Shown: positions 51,295 through 60,594, counted from the first letter of the stretch. The stretch is DNA of 64,000 nucleotides from Mycobacteriales bacterium (GCA_030447385.1 JAUJOY010000002.1:173733-237732), one strand, 5' to 3'. Notes: generated from the letters alone by a model not told the origin. A program made the numbers and translations.

Positions 51295-52329
51295 GTGGCA
51301 ACGACCTGGCCCGCCGTGCTCAGCGCCCTCCTTCGGGGCGAGGCCCTTCCCGGCTCGGACAGCGCCTGGGTCATGGGCGAGATCATGGCCGGGGACGCGA
51401 GCCCGGCGCAGGTCGCCGGCTTCGCCATGGCGCTGCGGGCCAAGGGGGAGACGGCTGCCGAGGTGGCCGGGCTGGTCGAGGTCATGCTGGCGGAGGCGGC
51501 GCCGGTGTCGGTGCCGCGGCGGGTGGTGGACACCTGCGGCACCGGCGGCGACCGCTCCAACACCGTCAACCTCTCGACGATGGCCGCCCTGGTCGTGGCC
51601 GGGGCCGGCGTGCCGGTGGTCAAGCACGGCAACCGGGCGGCGTCGTCGGCCTGCGGGTCCGCGGACCTGCTCGAGGAGCTCGGGGTCGTGGTGGACCTCC
51701 CGCCCGACGCGATCCGCCCTTGCCTCGACGCGGCCGGCATCGCGTTCTGCTTCGCGCCGGTCTTCCACCCCGGGATGCGCCATGCGGCGGTCGCGCGTCG
51801 CGACCTGGGCGTGCCCACCGTGTTCAACATCCTCGGCCCGCTCACCAACCCGGCCCGGCCGGCCGCGCAGGCAGTCGGCGTGTCCGACCCCCGGCTGGCC
51901 CCGGTCATGGCGGGGGTGCTCGCCGCTCGCGGCGCTGATGCGCTGGTCTTCCGCGGGGACGACGGGCTCGACGAGCTCACCACCACCGGGCCGTCGAGCG
52001 TCTGGGTCGTCACGGGCGGCGAGTCGCGGCAGGAGTCCTTCGACCCGGCCACCCTCGGGATCGCCCGGGCCGAGCCCGCCGCGCTGCGCGGGGCTGACGC
52101 GCCGTACAACGCCGCCGTCACCCGGGCGGTGCTGGCCGGGAAGCCCGGACCGGTACGCGACGCGGTGCTGCTCAACGCCGCGGCGGCCGTCGCGGCGTAC
52201 GACGCAGGCGACGATCCGCTGGTTCAGCGGCTGCAGGCGGGATGGTCACGCAGCGCCGAGGCGCTCGACACCGGAGCTGCCGCTGATCTGCTCGACCGCT
52301 GGATCTCGACCTCCGCCGCCCTGCGCTGA
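51295..52329 (+). CDS. trpD: anthranilate phosphoribosyltransferase
   Basis: Transfers the phosphoribosyl group of PRPP to anthranilate, the second step of tryptophan synthesis. The 344-residue protein has the PRPP loop [60 protein letters not shown] and [11 protein letters not shown]. The GTG start is 6 nt after the pseudo-receiver gene. No other trp genes are adjacent, as in mycobacteria, where trpD sits alone near ctaE. Confidence 0.95.
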   Translation: MATTWPAVLSALLRGEALPGSDSAWVMGEIMAGDASPAQVAGFAMALRAKGETAAEVAGLVEVMLAEAAPVSVPRRVVDTCGTGGDRSNTVNLSTMAALVVAGAGVPVVKHGNRAASSACGSADLLEELGVVVDLPPDAIRPCLDAAGIAFCFAPVFHPGMRHAAVARRDLGVPTVFNILGPLTNPARPAAQAVGVSDPRLAPVMAGVLAARGADALVFRGDDGLDELTTTGPSSVWVVTGGESRQESFDPATLGIARAEPAALRGADAPYNAAVTRAVLAGKPGPVRDAVLLNAAAAVAAYDAGDDPLVQRLQAGWSRSAEALDTGAAADLLDRWISTSAALR

Positions 52330-52491
52330 GCGGTCGAGGTGGAGAAGGCGAGTAGCAGGTAGTCACCGTCGGGCAGCGTCACGACTCAGTCCACATGCGT
52401 GCGCCAGTACGGCTCCTGGGTCTGCTGACCCTGCACCTCAGGTACGGCGACCCGCCGCTGACGACGCACCGCGGGGAGCTCCGCCACCTCC

Positions 52492-54291
52492 TCATCCGTA
52501 CTCCCGGGCGGGCCTGGCTACCGGGTGCAGGTTGCGGCGGTCAGTGAACGGGGTGACGCCCGCGCGGGCGTCCTGCGCCGCGTCGAGCCAGCCCCGGCTG
52601 CCGCCCGCGCCCCGAGCTGGGGAGGCCCAGGTGCCTTCGAGCCGCACCAGCCTGGTGCCGGGCAGCTCCAACCACCGGAGCACGCACTCGACCTCCTCGG
52701 CAGTGGCGGCCGGCAGCGGCCCCGGGCGGAGCGAGACCGTCTCGGCCGTGGCCACAAGAGCGTCGACGTAGGGCGCGGGATGCGCACCGCGGGGGATCGT
52801 GCCGGCGGCGGCCAGCCGTCCGGACCGCACGACCGCCACCTCCCAGCCGAGGTCGGACGTCGGCCGGGCGGCGACGAGCTGACGAACCCCGGTCAGGGCC
52901 GTCAGGCGTTGCAGGCGCGCCGCCGCGCGGACGAAGGCGTGCAGCCGGTCCCGCTGCGCGGCGGCATCCTCGTAGCGCTGGGCGGCCGCGAGCGCCCCGA
53001 TGCGGTCGGACAGGGCAGCGACCACCGCGCCTGGGTCGGACAGGACGGCGACCCGGTAGGCGCCCGCGTGCACGGAGTAGGCCTGCACCGACTCGCCCTC
53101 CTGCGGACCGAGGCAGGGCGCACCGCAGCGGCGGATCTCGGCGAGCACGCAGGCTGGGGAGGCGCGGGTGGGGGAGATGCGCTTCGTGCACTGGCGCAGC
53201 GGCAGCGCCTCGTGCACCGCCGCCACCGCGAGCTCAGCCGCACGAGCAGTGCCGAAGGGACCGAGGTAGAGCGCCCCGTCGTCGACCACCCGGCGCACCA
53301 TGGACAGCCGCGGGAAGGCCTCCACCGTGAGCTTGACCCACAGCGCCTTCTCCGGCCGCTTCGAGCGGCGGTTGTAGCGCGGGCTGTGCTCGGCGATCAG
53401 CCGCAGCTCGCGGACCTCGGCCTCGAGCCCGGTGCTGCACACGACCGGGTCCACCCGCTCGGCCAGCCCGACCATCTCCGCCATGCGGGTGCGCTGCTCG
53501 CTGGCCGTGAAGTACTGCCGGACGCGGCTGCGCAGGTTGGTGCTCTTGCCGACGTAGAGCACCCGCCCCTGCCGGTCCCGGAACAGGTAGACCCCGGGCA
53601 GCGCAGGCAGGGCGTCCGCGAGGTGGCGCTTGCGGCGCTGCTGCGGGCTGACCTGCGCGGAGAAGGTGCGCAGCTCCTCCAGGCTGTGCACCCCGAGCCC
53701 GCCGAGCCGGGCGATCAGGCCGTGCAGGACGTCGACCGTGGCGCGCGCGTCCGCCAGAGCGCGGTGGTTGGGGGTCGTCCCGGACCGGAACAGCAGCGCG
53801 AGCGTCGACAGCCTGCAGTTGGGCGCCTCGTCGCTGGTGAGGACCCTGCGGGCCAGCCGGGCCGTGTCGATCGAGTCCGGCGCCGGCCAGGACAGCTCCA
53901 GCCGCTCGCAGGCCGTGCGCAGGAAGCCGAGGTCGAACGGCGCGTTGTGGGCGACGAGCACGGCTCCGCGGCTGAACTCGAGGAAGGCCGGCAGCGCCGC
54001 CCCGAGCCGCGGGGCGGCGGCGACCATGCCGTCGGTGATGCCGGTCAGGACGGCGATGAACGCCGGGATCGCGGTGCCGGGGTTGACGAGGGTCTGGAAC
54101 TCCCCGAGCACCTCCCCGCCCCGCACCTTGACCGCGCCGATCTCGGTGATCTCGCAGGACGAGGCCGACCCTCCCGTCGTCTCGAGGTCGACCACGACGA
54201 ACGTGGTCTCGCGCAGCGGGCTTCCCAGCTCGTCGAAGCTGGTCTGGACGGGGAGCCGGGCAGGCGGCACAGGAGGGGCTGCGGCGGGCAC
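52492..54291 (-). CDS. DEDDh exonuclease fused to UvrC-like GIY-YIG domain
   Basis: A 599-residue nuclease. The N-terminal part is a DnaQ-like DEDDh 3'-5' exonuclease: VVVDLETTGG, LVAHNAPFDLGFL and HRALADARATVDVL. It is followed by a GIY-YIG endonuclease domain, LPGVYLFRDRQGRVLYVGKSTNLRSRVRQYF, and a UvrC-like region with a Cys-rich LRQCTKRIS...ACVLAEIRRCGAPCLG segment and a UvrB-binding-like stretch RYEDAAAQRDRL. This fusion is common in actinobacteria (from memory Rv2191) and resembles Cho/UvrC; a DNA repair role is inferred. GTG 54291 is taken as start; no ribosome-binding site is seen. The 162 nt between trpD and this gene show no clear feature. Confidence 0.88.
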   Translation of the reverse strand: MPAAAPPVPPARLPVQTSFDELGSPLRETTFVVVDLETTGGSASSCEITEIGAVKVRGGEVLGEFQTLVNPGTAIPAFIAVLTGITDGMVAAAPRLGAALPAFLEFSRGAVLVAHNAPFDLGFLRTACERLELSWPAPDSIDTARLARRVLTSDEAPNCRLSTLALLFRSGTTPNHRALADARATVDVLHGLIARLGGLGVHSLEELRTFSAQVSPQQRRKRHLADALPALPGVYLFRDRQGRVLYVGKSTNLRSRVRQYFTASEQRTRMAEMVGLAERVDPVVCSTGLEAEVRELRLIAEHSPRYNRRSKRPEKALWVKLTVEAFPRLSMVRRVVDDGALYLGPFGTARAAELAVAAVHEALPLRQCTKRISPTRASPACVLAEIRRCGAPCLGPQEGESVQAYSVHAGAYRVAVLSDPGAVVAALSDRIGALAAAQRYEDAAAQRDRLHAFVRAAARLQRLTALTGVRQLVAARPTSDLGWEVAVVRSGRLAAAGTIPRGAHPAPYVDALVATAETVSLRPGPLPAATAEEVECVLRWLELPGTRLVRLEGTWASPARGAGGSRGWLDAAQDARAGVTPFTDRRNLHPVARPAREYG

Positions 54292-54480
54292 GCAGCGGAC
54301 GCTAGAACCGGTGTACGACAACCTGGCATCGCGACGCGCCGACGGTGCGCAGGCCCGAGCAGCAGCACCGCTCGGTCCGCACGCAGTCGCGATCTCGGGT
54401 AGAACCTGCACTCTGACCCTGCCCCCGCGTCCGCCCGACGGCCCTGCGCCGGGGCGCCGGCGCCAACACCTGGAGTACGC

Positions 54481-54897
54481 GTGTCCCGAGCTCTCGCGGC
54501 CGTCGCCGTCAGCGTCGCGCTGCTCACCGGCTGCGGCGGCTCCTCCTCGGAGGTCTCCGGAGACGTGTCCCTGCCCGCGGAGGACACCTTCACCGAGGGT
54601 CCGTGCCGCAACACGGCGCCGGACATCCTGGCCATCGGCCGCACCCTGCCCCGGCTGGGCGGCAAGGGCAGCCTCGACCAGGGGGTCAAGGACACGCTGC
54701 GCGACGCGCAGGCGGTGCTCGCCGCCGTCGCGGCCAACGCCCCCGCGCAGGTCAAGCCCGCGCTGAGCGACCTCGCCGACAAGGCCGGCCTCGTGCGCAC
54801 GCGGGCGGACGCCAACACCTATGACAAGGCGCAGGGGCAGCAGCTGCGCGCCGCGTACGACGCGGCGCTGCGCGCCTGCACGGCGGCCCCTCGCTAG
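54481..54897 (+). CDS. small lipoprotein of unknown function
   Basis: A 138-residue predicted lipoprotein: MSRALAAVAVSVALLTGCGG, with lipobox LLTGC and lipidated Cys18. The mature part is mostly helical and Ala-rich, with one Cys in EGPCRNTAPDILAIGRTL and another in LRACTAAPR that could pair. No family is recognised. The GTG start has GGAG 5 nt upstream. Confidence 0.7.
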   Translation: MSRALAAVAVSVALLTGCGGSSSEVSGDVSLPAEDTFTEGPCRNTAPDILAIGRTLPRLGGKGSLDQGVKDTLRDAQAVLAAVAANAPAQVKPALSDLADKAGLVRTRADANTYDKAQGQQLRAAYDAALRACTAAPR

Positions 54898-54906
54898 GGT
54901 GACGCT

Positions 54907-55146
54907 GTGCCCCCAGTGCCCCGGCCCGGCCCGGACTCGCGGTGGCGGTGCACCCTGTGCGGCAACCTCACGCGCTTCGACGTGACCCGGTCCACGCGCG
55001 CGAGGGAGTACGTCCACGTCGACCTGGCCGGCTCCCCGGTCGTCGAGGAGCGCGAGCTGCTCGTGGACACGGTGGAGCACGTCAGCTGTCGCTGGTGCAA
55101 CGCGGTGGACCAGGTGGAGGTCATCCCCCGTCCCGCCGCCGGCTGA
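54907..55146 (+). CDS. small two-CxxC zinc-ribbon protein (79 aa)
   Basis: A 79-residue protein with two knuckles, RWRCTLCGNLTRFDV and VSCRWCNAVDQVEV, separated by about 45 residues that contain TRSTREYVHVDLAG-like strand sequence. This is a likely zinc ribbon. Relatives are, as I recall, conserved in actinobacteria but uncharacterised. TAGGGT (54895-54900), overlapping the previous stop codon, ends 6 nt before the GTG, predicting a leaderless transcript. Confidence 0.75.
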   Translation: MPPVPRPGPDSRWRCTLCGNLTRFDVTRSTRAREYVHVDLAGSPVVEERELLVDTVEHVSCRWCNAVDQVEVIPRPAAG

Positions 55147-55216
55147 GGGTGGCCGGCTGAGCGGCTCGAGGAGAACCGCGTACGCGGCGGGAGCTGGTTC
55201 TGTCGGACGCCGCTCC

Positions 55217-55222
55217 TAGCGT
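55217..55222 (+). promoter_or_regulatory. candidate -10 before the CxxC protein at 55267
   Basis: TAGCGT, followed after about 7 nt by a leader of some 38 nt that ends with GGAGG before the GTG. The -35 region (TGGTTC near 55196) is poor. Confidence 0.35.
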
Positions 55223-55266
55223 CCGCCGGGCCGGCACGTCGCCGGTCCTGCCCGACGGAGGATGCC

Positions 55267-55485
55267 GTGCTGATCGACTGCGACGGCTGCGTGATGCGCG
55301 ACCTGGCCTGCGACGACTGCGTGGTGACCGTTCTGCTCGGCGCGCCACCGGGGCGCCTGGAGGTGGACGAGGCCGAGCAGCGCGCGCTCGACGTGCTGGC
55401 GGACAGCGGACTCGTCCCTCGACTGCGGCTCGTGCCGCTGGGGCTGCCGCGCGCGGACGGCGGTGCCGCGAGCGCTGTGTCGTGA
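55267..55485 (+). CDS. small N-terminal double-CxxC protein (72 aa)
   Basis: A 72-residue protein starting MLIDCDGCVMRDLACDDCVVTVLLG: Cys5, Cys8, Cys15 and Cys18 form two CxxC pairs 6 residues apart, a possible metal site. A short helical tail follows (DEAEQRALDVLADSGLVP). I recall relatives next to sepH in other actinomycetes. GTG 55267 has GGAGG 5 nt upstream. Function is unknown. Confidence 0.75.
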   Translation: MLIDCDGCVMRDLACDDCVVTVLLGAPPGRLEVDEAEQRALDVLADSGLVPRLRLVPLGLPRADGGAASAVS

Positions 55486-55573
55486 GCCTGCCGTGGGGAT
55501 CTGCTTGTGATCCGGCCGGAGAGCCGCGAGACTTCCCGGTGCCCGGGGGGCTGTCCCCGGTCTGGACGGAGGA

Positions 55574-57067
55574 ATGGTGCGCGAGCTCCACGTCGCCGCG
55601 ATCAGCGAGGACGGTCGGCACGTTCTGCTGGCCACCCGCAAGGGAGCCTCCCGCGGAGAGTTCCGCGTGGCCCTCGACGACCGGCTGGCCGCCGCGCTGC
55701 GCGGGGAGCTGCCCCGCCCTGGGGAGCAGAGCGCGCCCGCGGTGGTGCTCTCGCCCAAGGAGATCCAGGCGAGGCTGCGCGCCGGCGAGTCGAGCGAGCA
55801 GATCGCGGCCTCGGCGGGCGTCCCCGTCGCCCGCGTCGAGCGCTTCGCCGGCCCGGTCCTGTCCGAGCGCGAGCGGATCATCAACGCCGCGCGCGCAGCC
55901 GTGCTCGCCCGCAGCCGTCGTGGACTGTCCGGTCTCTGCCTGGGCGATGCCGTTGCGCAGCACCTGTCGGAGATGTCCGGCTACCGGCCGGAGACGGTCG
56001 GCTGGACAGCGCGTCGGGAGGAGTCCGGCCGCTGGGTCGTCCAGCTGTCCTTCGCCGCCCGCGGCAAGACGCGTCTGGCTGGATGGCGCTACGACCCGGC
56101 CACCCGCGAGCTCACCAGCCTGGACGCCTACTCGGCGGCACTCGGCCACGTCGACCAGACGTTGGGACAGCGCGCGTCCGGCAGCGCCTGGCCGACGCTG
56201 CCCAACCCGCCGGTGACCGCGAAGGTGAAGCCGCCGGCAGCCAGGGCTCCCGCCGCCCGCGCCGGCGCGGCGAGGAACGCCAAGGCCGCCGCTCCTGCGG
56301 GGAAGCGGCTGGCGGTGCAGGGGGCTCCGGCCGACCCGTCCGTCGGCCCTGCCCGGCCGGGGGTGCGCGTGGCGGCCGGCCGCATCCCGGGCCGGACGGT
56401 GTCGCCTCCCGGTGCGCGGAGGGCGGCGCCCGCCGCGGAGGCCGCGGAGGCTCGCCGGATGGCCGAGGTCGCCGAGGCCACCCGCGCCGCGGAGGCCGAG
56501 CGGGCAGCACAGGCAGCAGAGGCGACCCGGGCCGCCGCGGCCGCCGAGGCCGAGCGTGCTGCCGAGGCCGAGCGTGCCGCCGAGGTCGAGCGCGCCGCCG
56601 AGGCCGAGCGCGCCGCCGAGGCGCAGCGGGCTGCAGACGAGGCCGAGCGCGACGCGGAGGCGACACGAGCGCAGCAGGCGGCAGCGGCAGAGCAGGCGGC
56701 AGAGCAGGCGGCGCGGGACGCCGAACGGACGCGGGCTGCGGAGGCGGCTCGGGCGGCAGAGGCGGAAGCGGAGGCTCCGTCCGGCCCGCCGAACCTGCGC
56801 GTCGTCCCGCCGCCCAAGAGCGCGCAGCCGGCCGGAACCGCTGCCGCCGCACCCGGAGCCGGAGCAGAGCAGGGTCCGGCAGCTCCCCCCGACGGCCCTC
56901 CCGCCGCACCGGCCCAGCCGCCGGCCCAGCCGGCGGCCCAGTCCGCCCGCCGGGTCCCTGCACGGCGGGCGGCGGCCGGCCGGGCCTCCGTGCCCGCGTG
57001 GGCCGACGTGCTGCTGGGCATCGCCCCGGTGGACCGTGCCGGCGACAGCGACAAGAGGCAGGACTGA
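55574..57067 (+). CDS. sepH: cell division protein SepH
   Basis: A 497-residue actinobacterial division protein (DUF3071). In Streptomyces and mycobacteria SepH binds FtsZ and promotes its assembly. The N-terminal domain has RELHVAAISEDGRHVLLATRKG, a helix-turn-helix-like LSPKEIQARLRAGESSEQIAASAGVPVARVERFAGPV (about 58-95) and the conserved GYRPETVGWTARREESGRW...TRLAGWRYDPATREL. About residues 295-400 are an extremely Ala/Glu/Arg-rich helix, probably a long coiled coil, and the rest is Pro/Ala-rich. GGAGGA directly abuts the ATG, an unusually short spacing. Confidence 0.9.
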   Translation: MVRELHVAAISEDGRHVLLATRKGASRGEFRVALDDRLAAALRGELPRPGEQSAPAVVLSPKEIQARLRAGESSEQIAASAGVPVARVERFAGPVLSERERIINAARAAVLARSRRGLSGLCLGDAVAQHLSEMSGYRPETVGWTARREESGRWVVQLSFAARGKTRLAGWRYDPATRELTSLDAYSAALGHVDQTLGQRASGSAWPTLPNPPVTAKVKPPAARAPAARAGAARNAKAAAPAGKRLAVQGAPADPSVGPARPGVRVAAGRIPGRTVSPPGARRAAPAAEAAEARRMAEVAEATRAAEAERAAQAAEATRAAAAAEAERAAEAERAAEVERAAEAERAAEAQRAADEAERDAEATRAQQAAAAEQAAEQAARDAERTRAAEAARAAEAEAEAPSGPPNLRVVPPPKSAQPAGTAAAAPGAGAEQGPAAPPDGPPAAPAQPPAQPAAQSARRVPARRAAAGRASVPAWADVLLGIAPVDRAGDSDKRQD

Positions 57068-57816
57068 GCCGCCGTCCTGCCGCGGCGCTCCTCGTGGTCG
57101 TCCTGCTGAGCGCCCTGGGAAGCGCGGGCGGCTGCGCGCAGGAGGGCACCCGGCGGACCGACCTGACCCCCGAGGAGCGGCCGGCCGGGCCCGCGCAGTC
57201 CCTGCAGCGCCTCGACGCTGCGGTGGCCGAGGTCAACCGGACGCGTGCTGAGCTGCTGCGCGCACCGGCCGCCGTGGTGGCGGCGGCCACCGCGCTGGAT
57301 GCGGCCGACTCGGCCAGCGCCACCGGTGCGCGCAGCGCAGCCCGCACCGCGCGCGCCACTGCCCGCACCGCCGTTCCACCCGCCGAGGCCACACTGGCCG
57401 CGACCGCGCAGCAGGCGGCCCGCTACCGGGCAGCGCTGCAGGTCCTGCAGCAGGCAGGCACCGCGCTACCGGCGCCGGCTCAGGACGCACTCGGCCCGGT
57501 CGTAGCGGCAGGCGAGGGGGAGGCAGCGGCGCTGGAGAGCTTCGGCACCTCGGCCGGCAGGGCCTGGCCCGCGTACGCGGCGCTGGACAAGGCGCAGGCG
57601 CTGTGGCTCGAGCGGGCGGGCGCGGGCTGGTACCGCTCGGACGACGAGGCGGCGGATGCCTACGCGGTGCTGGTCCGCCCGCAGCGCGCCGCGCTCAGCG
57701 CAGCCCGTACCGCCCTGCGCGAGGCGGACGCGGCCCGCCGCCCGGCGACCGAGCGGCAGCGGCAGGCCCTCGCGGCGGCCGACGAGGCGCTCGGGTCGCT
57801 ACGGGCGCCGCGCTGA
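57064..57816 (+). CDS. predicted lipoprotein, possible CTG start
   Basis: A 250-residue Ala-rich helical lipoprotein. The signal reads SRRPAAALLVVVLLSALGSAGGC with lipobox SAGGC, and the mature part is coiled-coil-like without a recognised domain. The best-placed start is CTG 57064, which overlaps the sepH stop by 4 nt as CTGA and has GAGG 5 nt upstream. The nearest standard starts are GTG about 65 nt upstream inside sepH, and a downstream GTG that would remove the basic n-region of the signal. Function is unknown. Confidence 0.6.
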   Translation: MSRRPAAALLVVVLLSALGSAGGCAQEGTRRTDLTPEERPAGPAQSLQRLDAAVAEVNRTRAELLRAPAAVVAAATALDAADSASATGARSAARTARATARTAVPPAEATLAATAQQAARYRAALQVLQQAGTALPAPAQDALGPVVAAGEGEAAALESFGTSAGRAWPAYAALDKAQALWLERAGAGWYRSDDEAADAYAVLVRPQRAALSAARTALREADAARRPATERQRQALAAADEALGSLRAPR

Positions 57817-57939
57817 GCGACGCCGGCGGGTGAACTGCCGGCCGAAGGTCAGACGTCGGTGAGCCACCTCCCGGCCGACTGCAGATGCCGGCTGCTGAGA
57901 ATCCCGCCCGAGTGCAGTGGCTGCCGCGCGTTCGCGCCG

Positions 57940-57945
57940 TAGCAT
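57940..57945 (+). promoter_or_regulatory. -10 hexamer of a leaderless metallopeptidase gene
   Basis: TAGCAT ends 7 nt before GTG 57953. This favours that GTG over the longer start at 57917, which would put the promoter inside the gene. Confidence 0.5.
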
Positions 57946-57952
57946 TCACGAG

Positions 57953-59347
57953 GTGCAGCATCCGGCGACGACGCGCGCGCTTCCGGTGCGGCTGCTGGCC
58001 GTCGCGGTGGCGCTGCAGCTCACCGCCGGGCTGCTGGCAGCCGCGCTCGTCTCCGAGCCGGTCACCGCCACGAGCCCCGTCCCCGGCCGCATCACGGTCG
58101 ACCAGCGGCTCGAGGGCGCGATCGCCCTCGACAGCGAGCCGGTCGCCGCCCCGCAGCGCCAGGTGCTGGAGGACGAGCGCGACAAGGAGGTCGAGCGCCT
58201 CCTGCGTACCCGGACGGCGGCCATCCTGGGCCGCAACCGCGAGGCGTTCCTCGCGACCGTGGACCCGAGGGCGCAGCCCCTGCAGGCACGGCAGGCGGCG
58301 ATGTTCGACGCGCTCGCCGAGGTGCCCCTCGGGACCTGGGACTACCGCCTCGACGCCACGAGCGACAAGCGCGCGGACCCCGAGCTCGACCAGCGCTACG
58401 GCCGCGGGCAGTGGTGGGCACCGGCGGTGTCGCTGAGCTACATGCTGGCCGGGTTCGACGACCGGCCGACCGTCGACCAGCACCACCTCACCTTCGTCCG
58501 GCGTGACGGGAGCTGGCTGCTCGGCGCGGACGACGACTTCGCGGCCTCCGGAGCCGAGACGACGCGGGCGCTGTGGGACCGGGGCCCGGTGGCGGCCGTC
58601 CGGGCTCCGGGCGTGCTCGCGCTCGGGCACGACGACTCCCCCTTGCTGCGCAACGTCGCCGCGGTGGCGTCGGACGCCATCCCGCGGGTGAACGCCGTGT
58701 GGGGCACCCAGTGGAGCCAGAAGATCGTCGTGATCGTCCCCTCGACGACCCGCGAGCTGTCCTCGCTGCTGGAGAGCACCCAGGACTTCTCCCAGATCGC
58801 CGCGGTGGCGAGCGCGAAGTACGAGGGCTCGCCCGATCCCGACGCGACGGCGGTCGACCGGGTCCTGGTCAACCCGGAGACCTTCCCCAAGCTCGGACAG
58901 CTCGGGCGGCGGGTGGTGCTCACCCACGAGGTCACGCACGTGGCCGCCCGCCGGGCGACCGGGCCCGCGATGCCGGCCTGGCTGGCTGAGGGGTTCGCCG
59001 ACTACGTCGGCTACAAGGGCCTGAAGGTGCCGCTGGACGTCGCGGCCCGTGACCTGCGCAAGGACGTGCGCGCGGGCCGCCTCCCGACAGCGCTGCCCGC
59101 CGACGACGCCTTCAGCGGCGGCAGCGCCTCGCTGGCCCAGGCCTACGAGCAGTCCTGGCTGGCGGTACGACTGCTGGTGGAGCGGTTCGGGGAGGGCGAC
59201 GTCGTGCGGTTCTACCGCGCGGTGGGCGCGAGCCGCGGGGTGGCCGAGTCGGTGGTGCTGACGACCGAGCTGCAGGAGGAGTTCGGGATCGACACAGCCA
59301 CCTTCGTCGCGGAGTGGCGGTCCGCGCTCCAGCGCCAGCTCGGGTGA
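57953..59347 (+). CDS. membrane-anchored zinc metallopeptidase-like protein
   Basis: A 464-residue protein with an N-terminal signal anchor (LPVRLLAVAVALQLTAGLLAAALV). Residues about 60-190 resemble an extracytoplasmic beta domain, and the C-terminal half has a gluzincin-like site: HEVTH in RRVVLTHEVTHVAARRATG, followed 18 residues later by Glu in PAWLAEGFADYVG. This is the HExxH...E pattern of peptidase MA/M1-type enzymes. GTG 57953 is chosen from the -10 position. The stop overlaps the M48 gene by 4 nt, so two metallopeptidases are co-expressed. The substrate is unknown. Confidence 0.78.
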   Translation: MQHPATTRALPVRLLAVAVALQLTAGLLAAALVSEPVTATSPVPGRITVDQRLEGAIALDSEPVAAPQRQVLEDERDKEVERLLRTRTAAILGRNREAFLATVDPRAQPLQARQAAMFDALAEVPLGTWDYRLDATSDKRADPELDQRYGRGQWWAPAVSLSYMLAGFDDRPTVDQHHLTFVRRDGSWLLGADDDFAASGAETTRALWDRGPVAAVRAPGVLALGHDDSPLLRNVAAVASDAIPRVNAVWGTQWSQKIVVIVPSTTRELSSLLESTQDFSQIAAVASAKYEGSPDPDATAVDRVLVNPETFPKLGQLGRRVVLTHEVTHVAARRATGPAMPAWLAEGFADYVGYKGLKVPLDVAARDLRKDVRAGRLPTALPADDAFSGGSASLAQAYEQSWLAVRLLVERFGEGDVVRFYRAVGASRGVAESVVLTTELQEEFGIDTATFVAEWRSALQRQLG

Positions 59348-60594
59348 CCGACCGACGACCGGTCGTCGCCTCCCTCGCCCTGCTGCTGCTCCTGCTCGCG
59401 ATCTCCCTGGCCCTGAGCGTCCCGTGGACGGTGCTGCCCGGTGCCGAGGTGCGCCCCGACGTCCTGCGCGACTTCACGCCCGCCGAGCTCGCCCGCGAGG
59501 TCGCCTTCCACGACGAGCTGCGACCTCCTGCCTACGCGGGGCTCGCCCTCGGGCTCACCGTCGCCGCGCTGCTCGGCCTCACCCGCGCCGGCGGGCGGGT
59601 GGTCGCTGCGGTGGCCCGCCCGCTCGGGGGCGGCTGGGCCTGGCAGGTCGTGCTCGGCACACTGGCCCTCCTCGTGCTGGGCCGGCTCGCGACCCTCCCG
59701 CTGTCGGCCCGCAGCGAGACGGTCCTGCGGGAGTACGGCCTGTCGACCCAGACCTGGGGGAGCTGGCTGGTCGACGTCCTGAAGGGGGTGCTCGTCGACG
59801 CAGGCCTCAGCGCCCTGGTGCTGCTGGCGCTGGTCGGGCTCGCCCGGCGAGCTCCCCGGACCTGGTGGGCCTGGGGCGCCGCCGCGACGGCGGCGCTGGT
59901 GGTGGCGGGCTCCTTCGCGTACCCGCTCGTGGTCGAGCCGCTCTTTCACGACTTCCGGCCACTCCAGCAGGGGCAGCTGCGGGACGACCTGCTCGCCCTG
60001 GCCGCCCGCGACGAGGTGCCGGTCGAGGAGGTGCTCGTCGCGGACGCCTCCCGGCGGACGACCGCGCTCAACGCCTACGTCAGCGGGTTCGGCAGCAGCC
60101 GGCGCATCGTCGTCTACGACACCCTGCTGGAGCGGGCACCGGCGGCGGAGGTCTCGCTCGTCGTCGCCCACGAGCTGGGCCATGCGAAGGAGCGCGACGT
60201 CCTGAAGGGCACGCTGCTCGCAGCTCTCGGGACAGCCGCAGCCGTGTGCGGGCTGGCCCTGCTGCTGAGCGGGCTCCCGCTGCTGCGCCGCGTCGGCGCG
60301 GACGGGATGGGCGACCCGCGGGTGATCCCGCTGGTCCTGCTGCTCCTCACCGTGGGCACGCTGCTGCTGGCGCCGGCGGGCAACCTGGTCTCGCGGCGGG
60401 TGGAGGCGCGGGCCGATGTGCACTCGCTGGACCTCACCCGGGACCCCGCGACGTTCTCGTCGTCCCAGCGCCGCCTCGCGCTGGCCAACCTGTCCGACCT
60501 CGACCCGCACCCGCTGGCGTACGCCTTCTTCGCGACCCACCCGGGCGTGACCGAGCGGCTGGCGCTGGCCCGGGAGTGGGAGCGGCTGCGGTGA
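59344..60594 (+). CDS. M48 family membrane metalloprotease (Ste24/HtpX-like)
   Basis: A 416-residue integral membrane zinc protease. Hydrophobic segments occur at about 8-25, 62-80, 98-114, 145-165 and 172-192. The catalytic HELGH follows in SLVVAHELGHAKERDV, and the downstream EARADVHSL supplies the third zinc ligand. Further helices lie between them. It resembles CAAX prenyl protease 1 in layout, but bacterial members act in membrane protein quality control. GTG 59344 and its stop at 60594 overlap the neighbours by 4 nt each. Confidence 0.9.
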   Translation: MTDRRPVVASLALLLLLLAISLALSVPWTVLPGAEVRPDVLRDFTPAELAREVAFHDELRPPAYAGLALGLTVAALLGLTRAGGRVVAAVARPLGGGWAWQVVLGTLALLVLGRLATLPLSARSETVLREYGLSTQTWGSWLVDVLKGVLVDAGLSALVLLALVGLARRAPRTWWAWGAAATAALVVAGSFAYPLVVEPLFHDFRPLQQGQLRDDLLALAARDEVPVEEVLVADASRRTTALNAYVSGFGSSRRIVVYDTLLERAPAAEVSLVVAHELGHAKERDVLKGTLLAALGTAAAVCGLALLLSGLPLLRRVGADGMGDPRVIPLVLLLLTVGTLLLAPAGNLVSRRVEARADVHSLDLTRDPATFSSSQRRLALANLSDLDPHPLAYAFFATHPGVTERLALAREWERLR

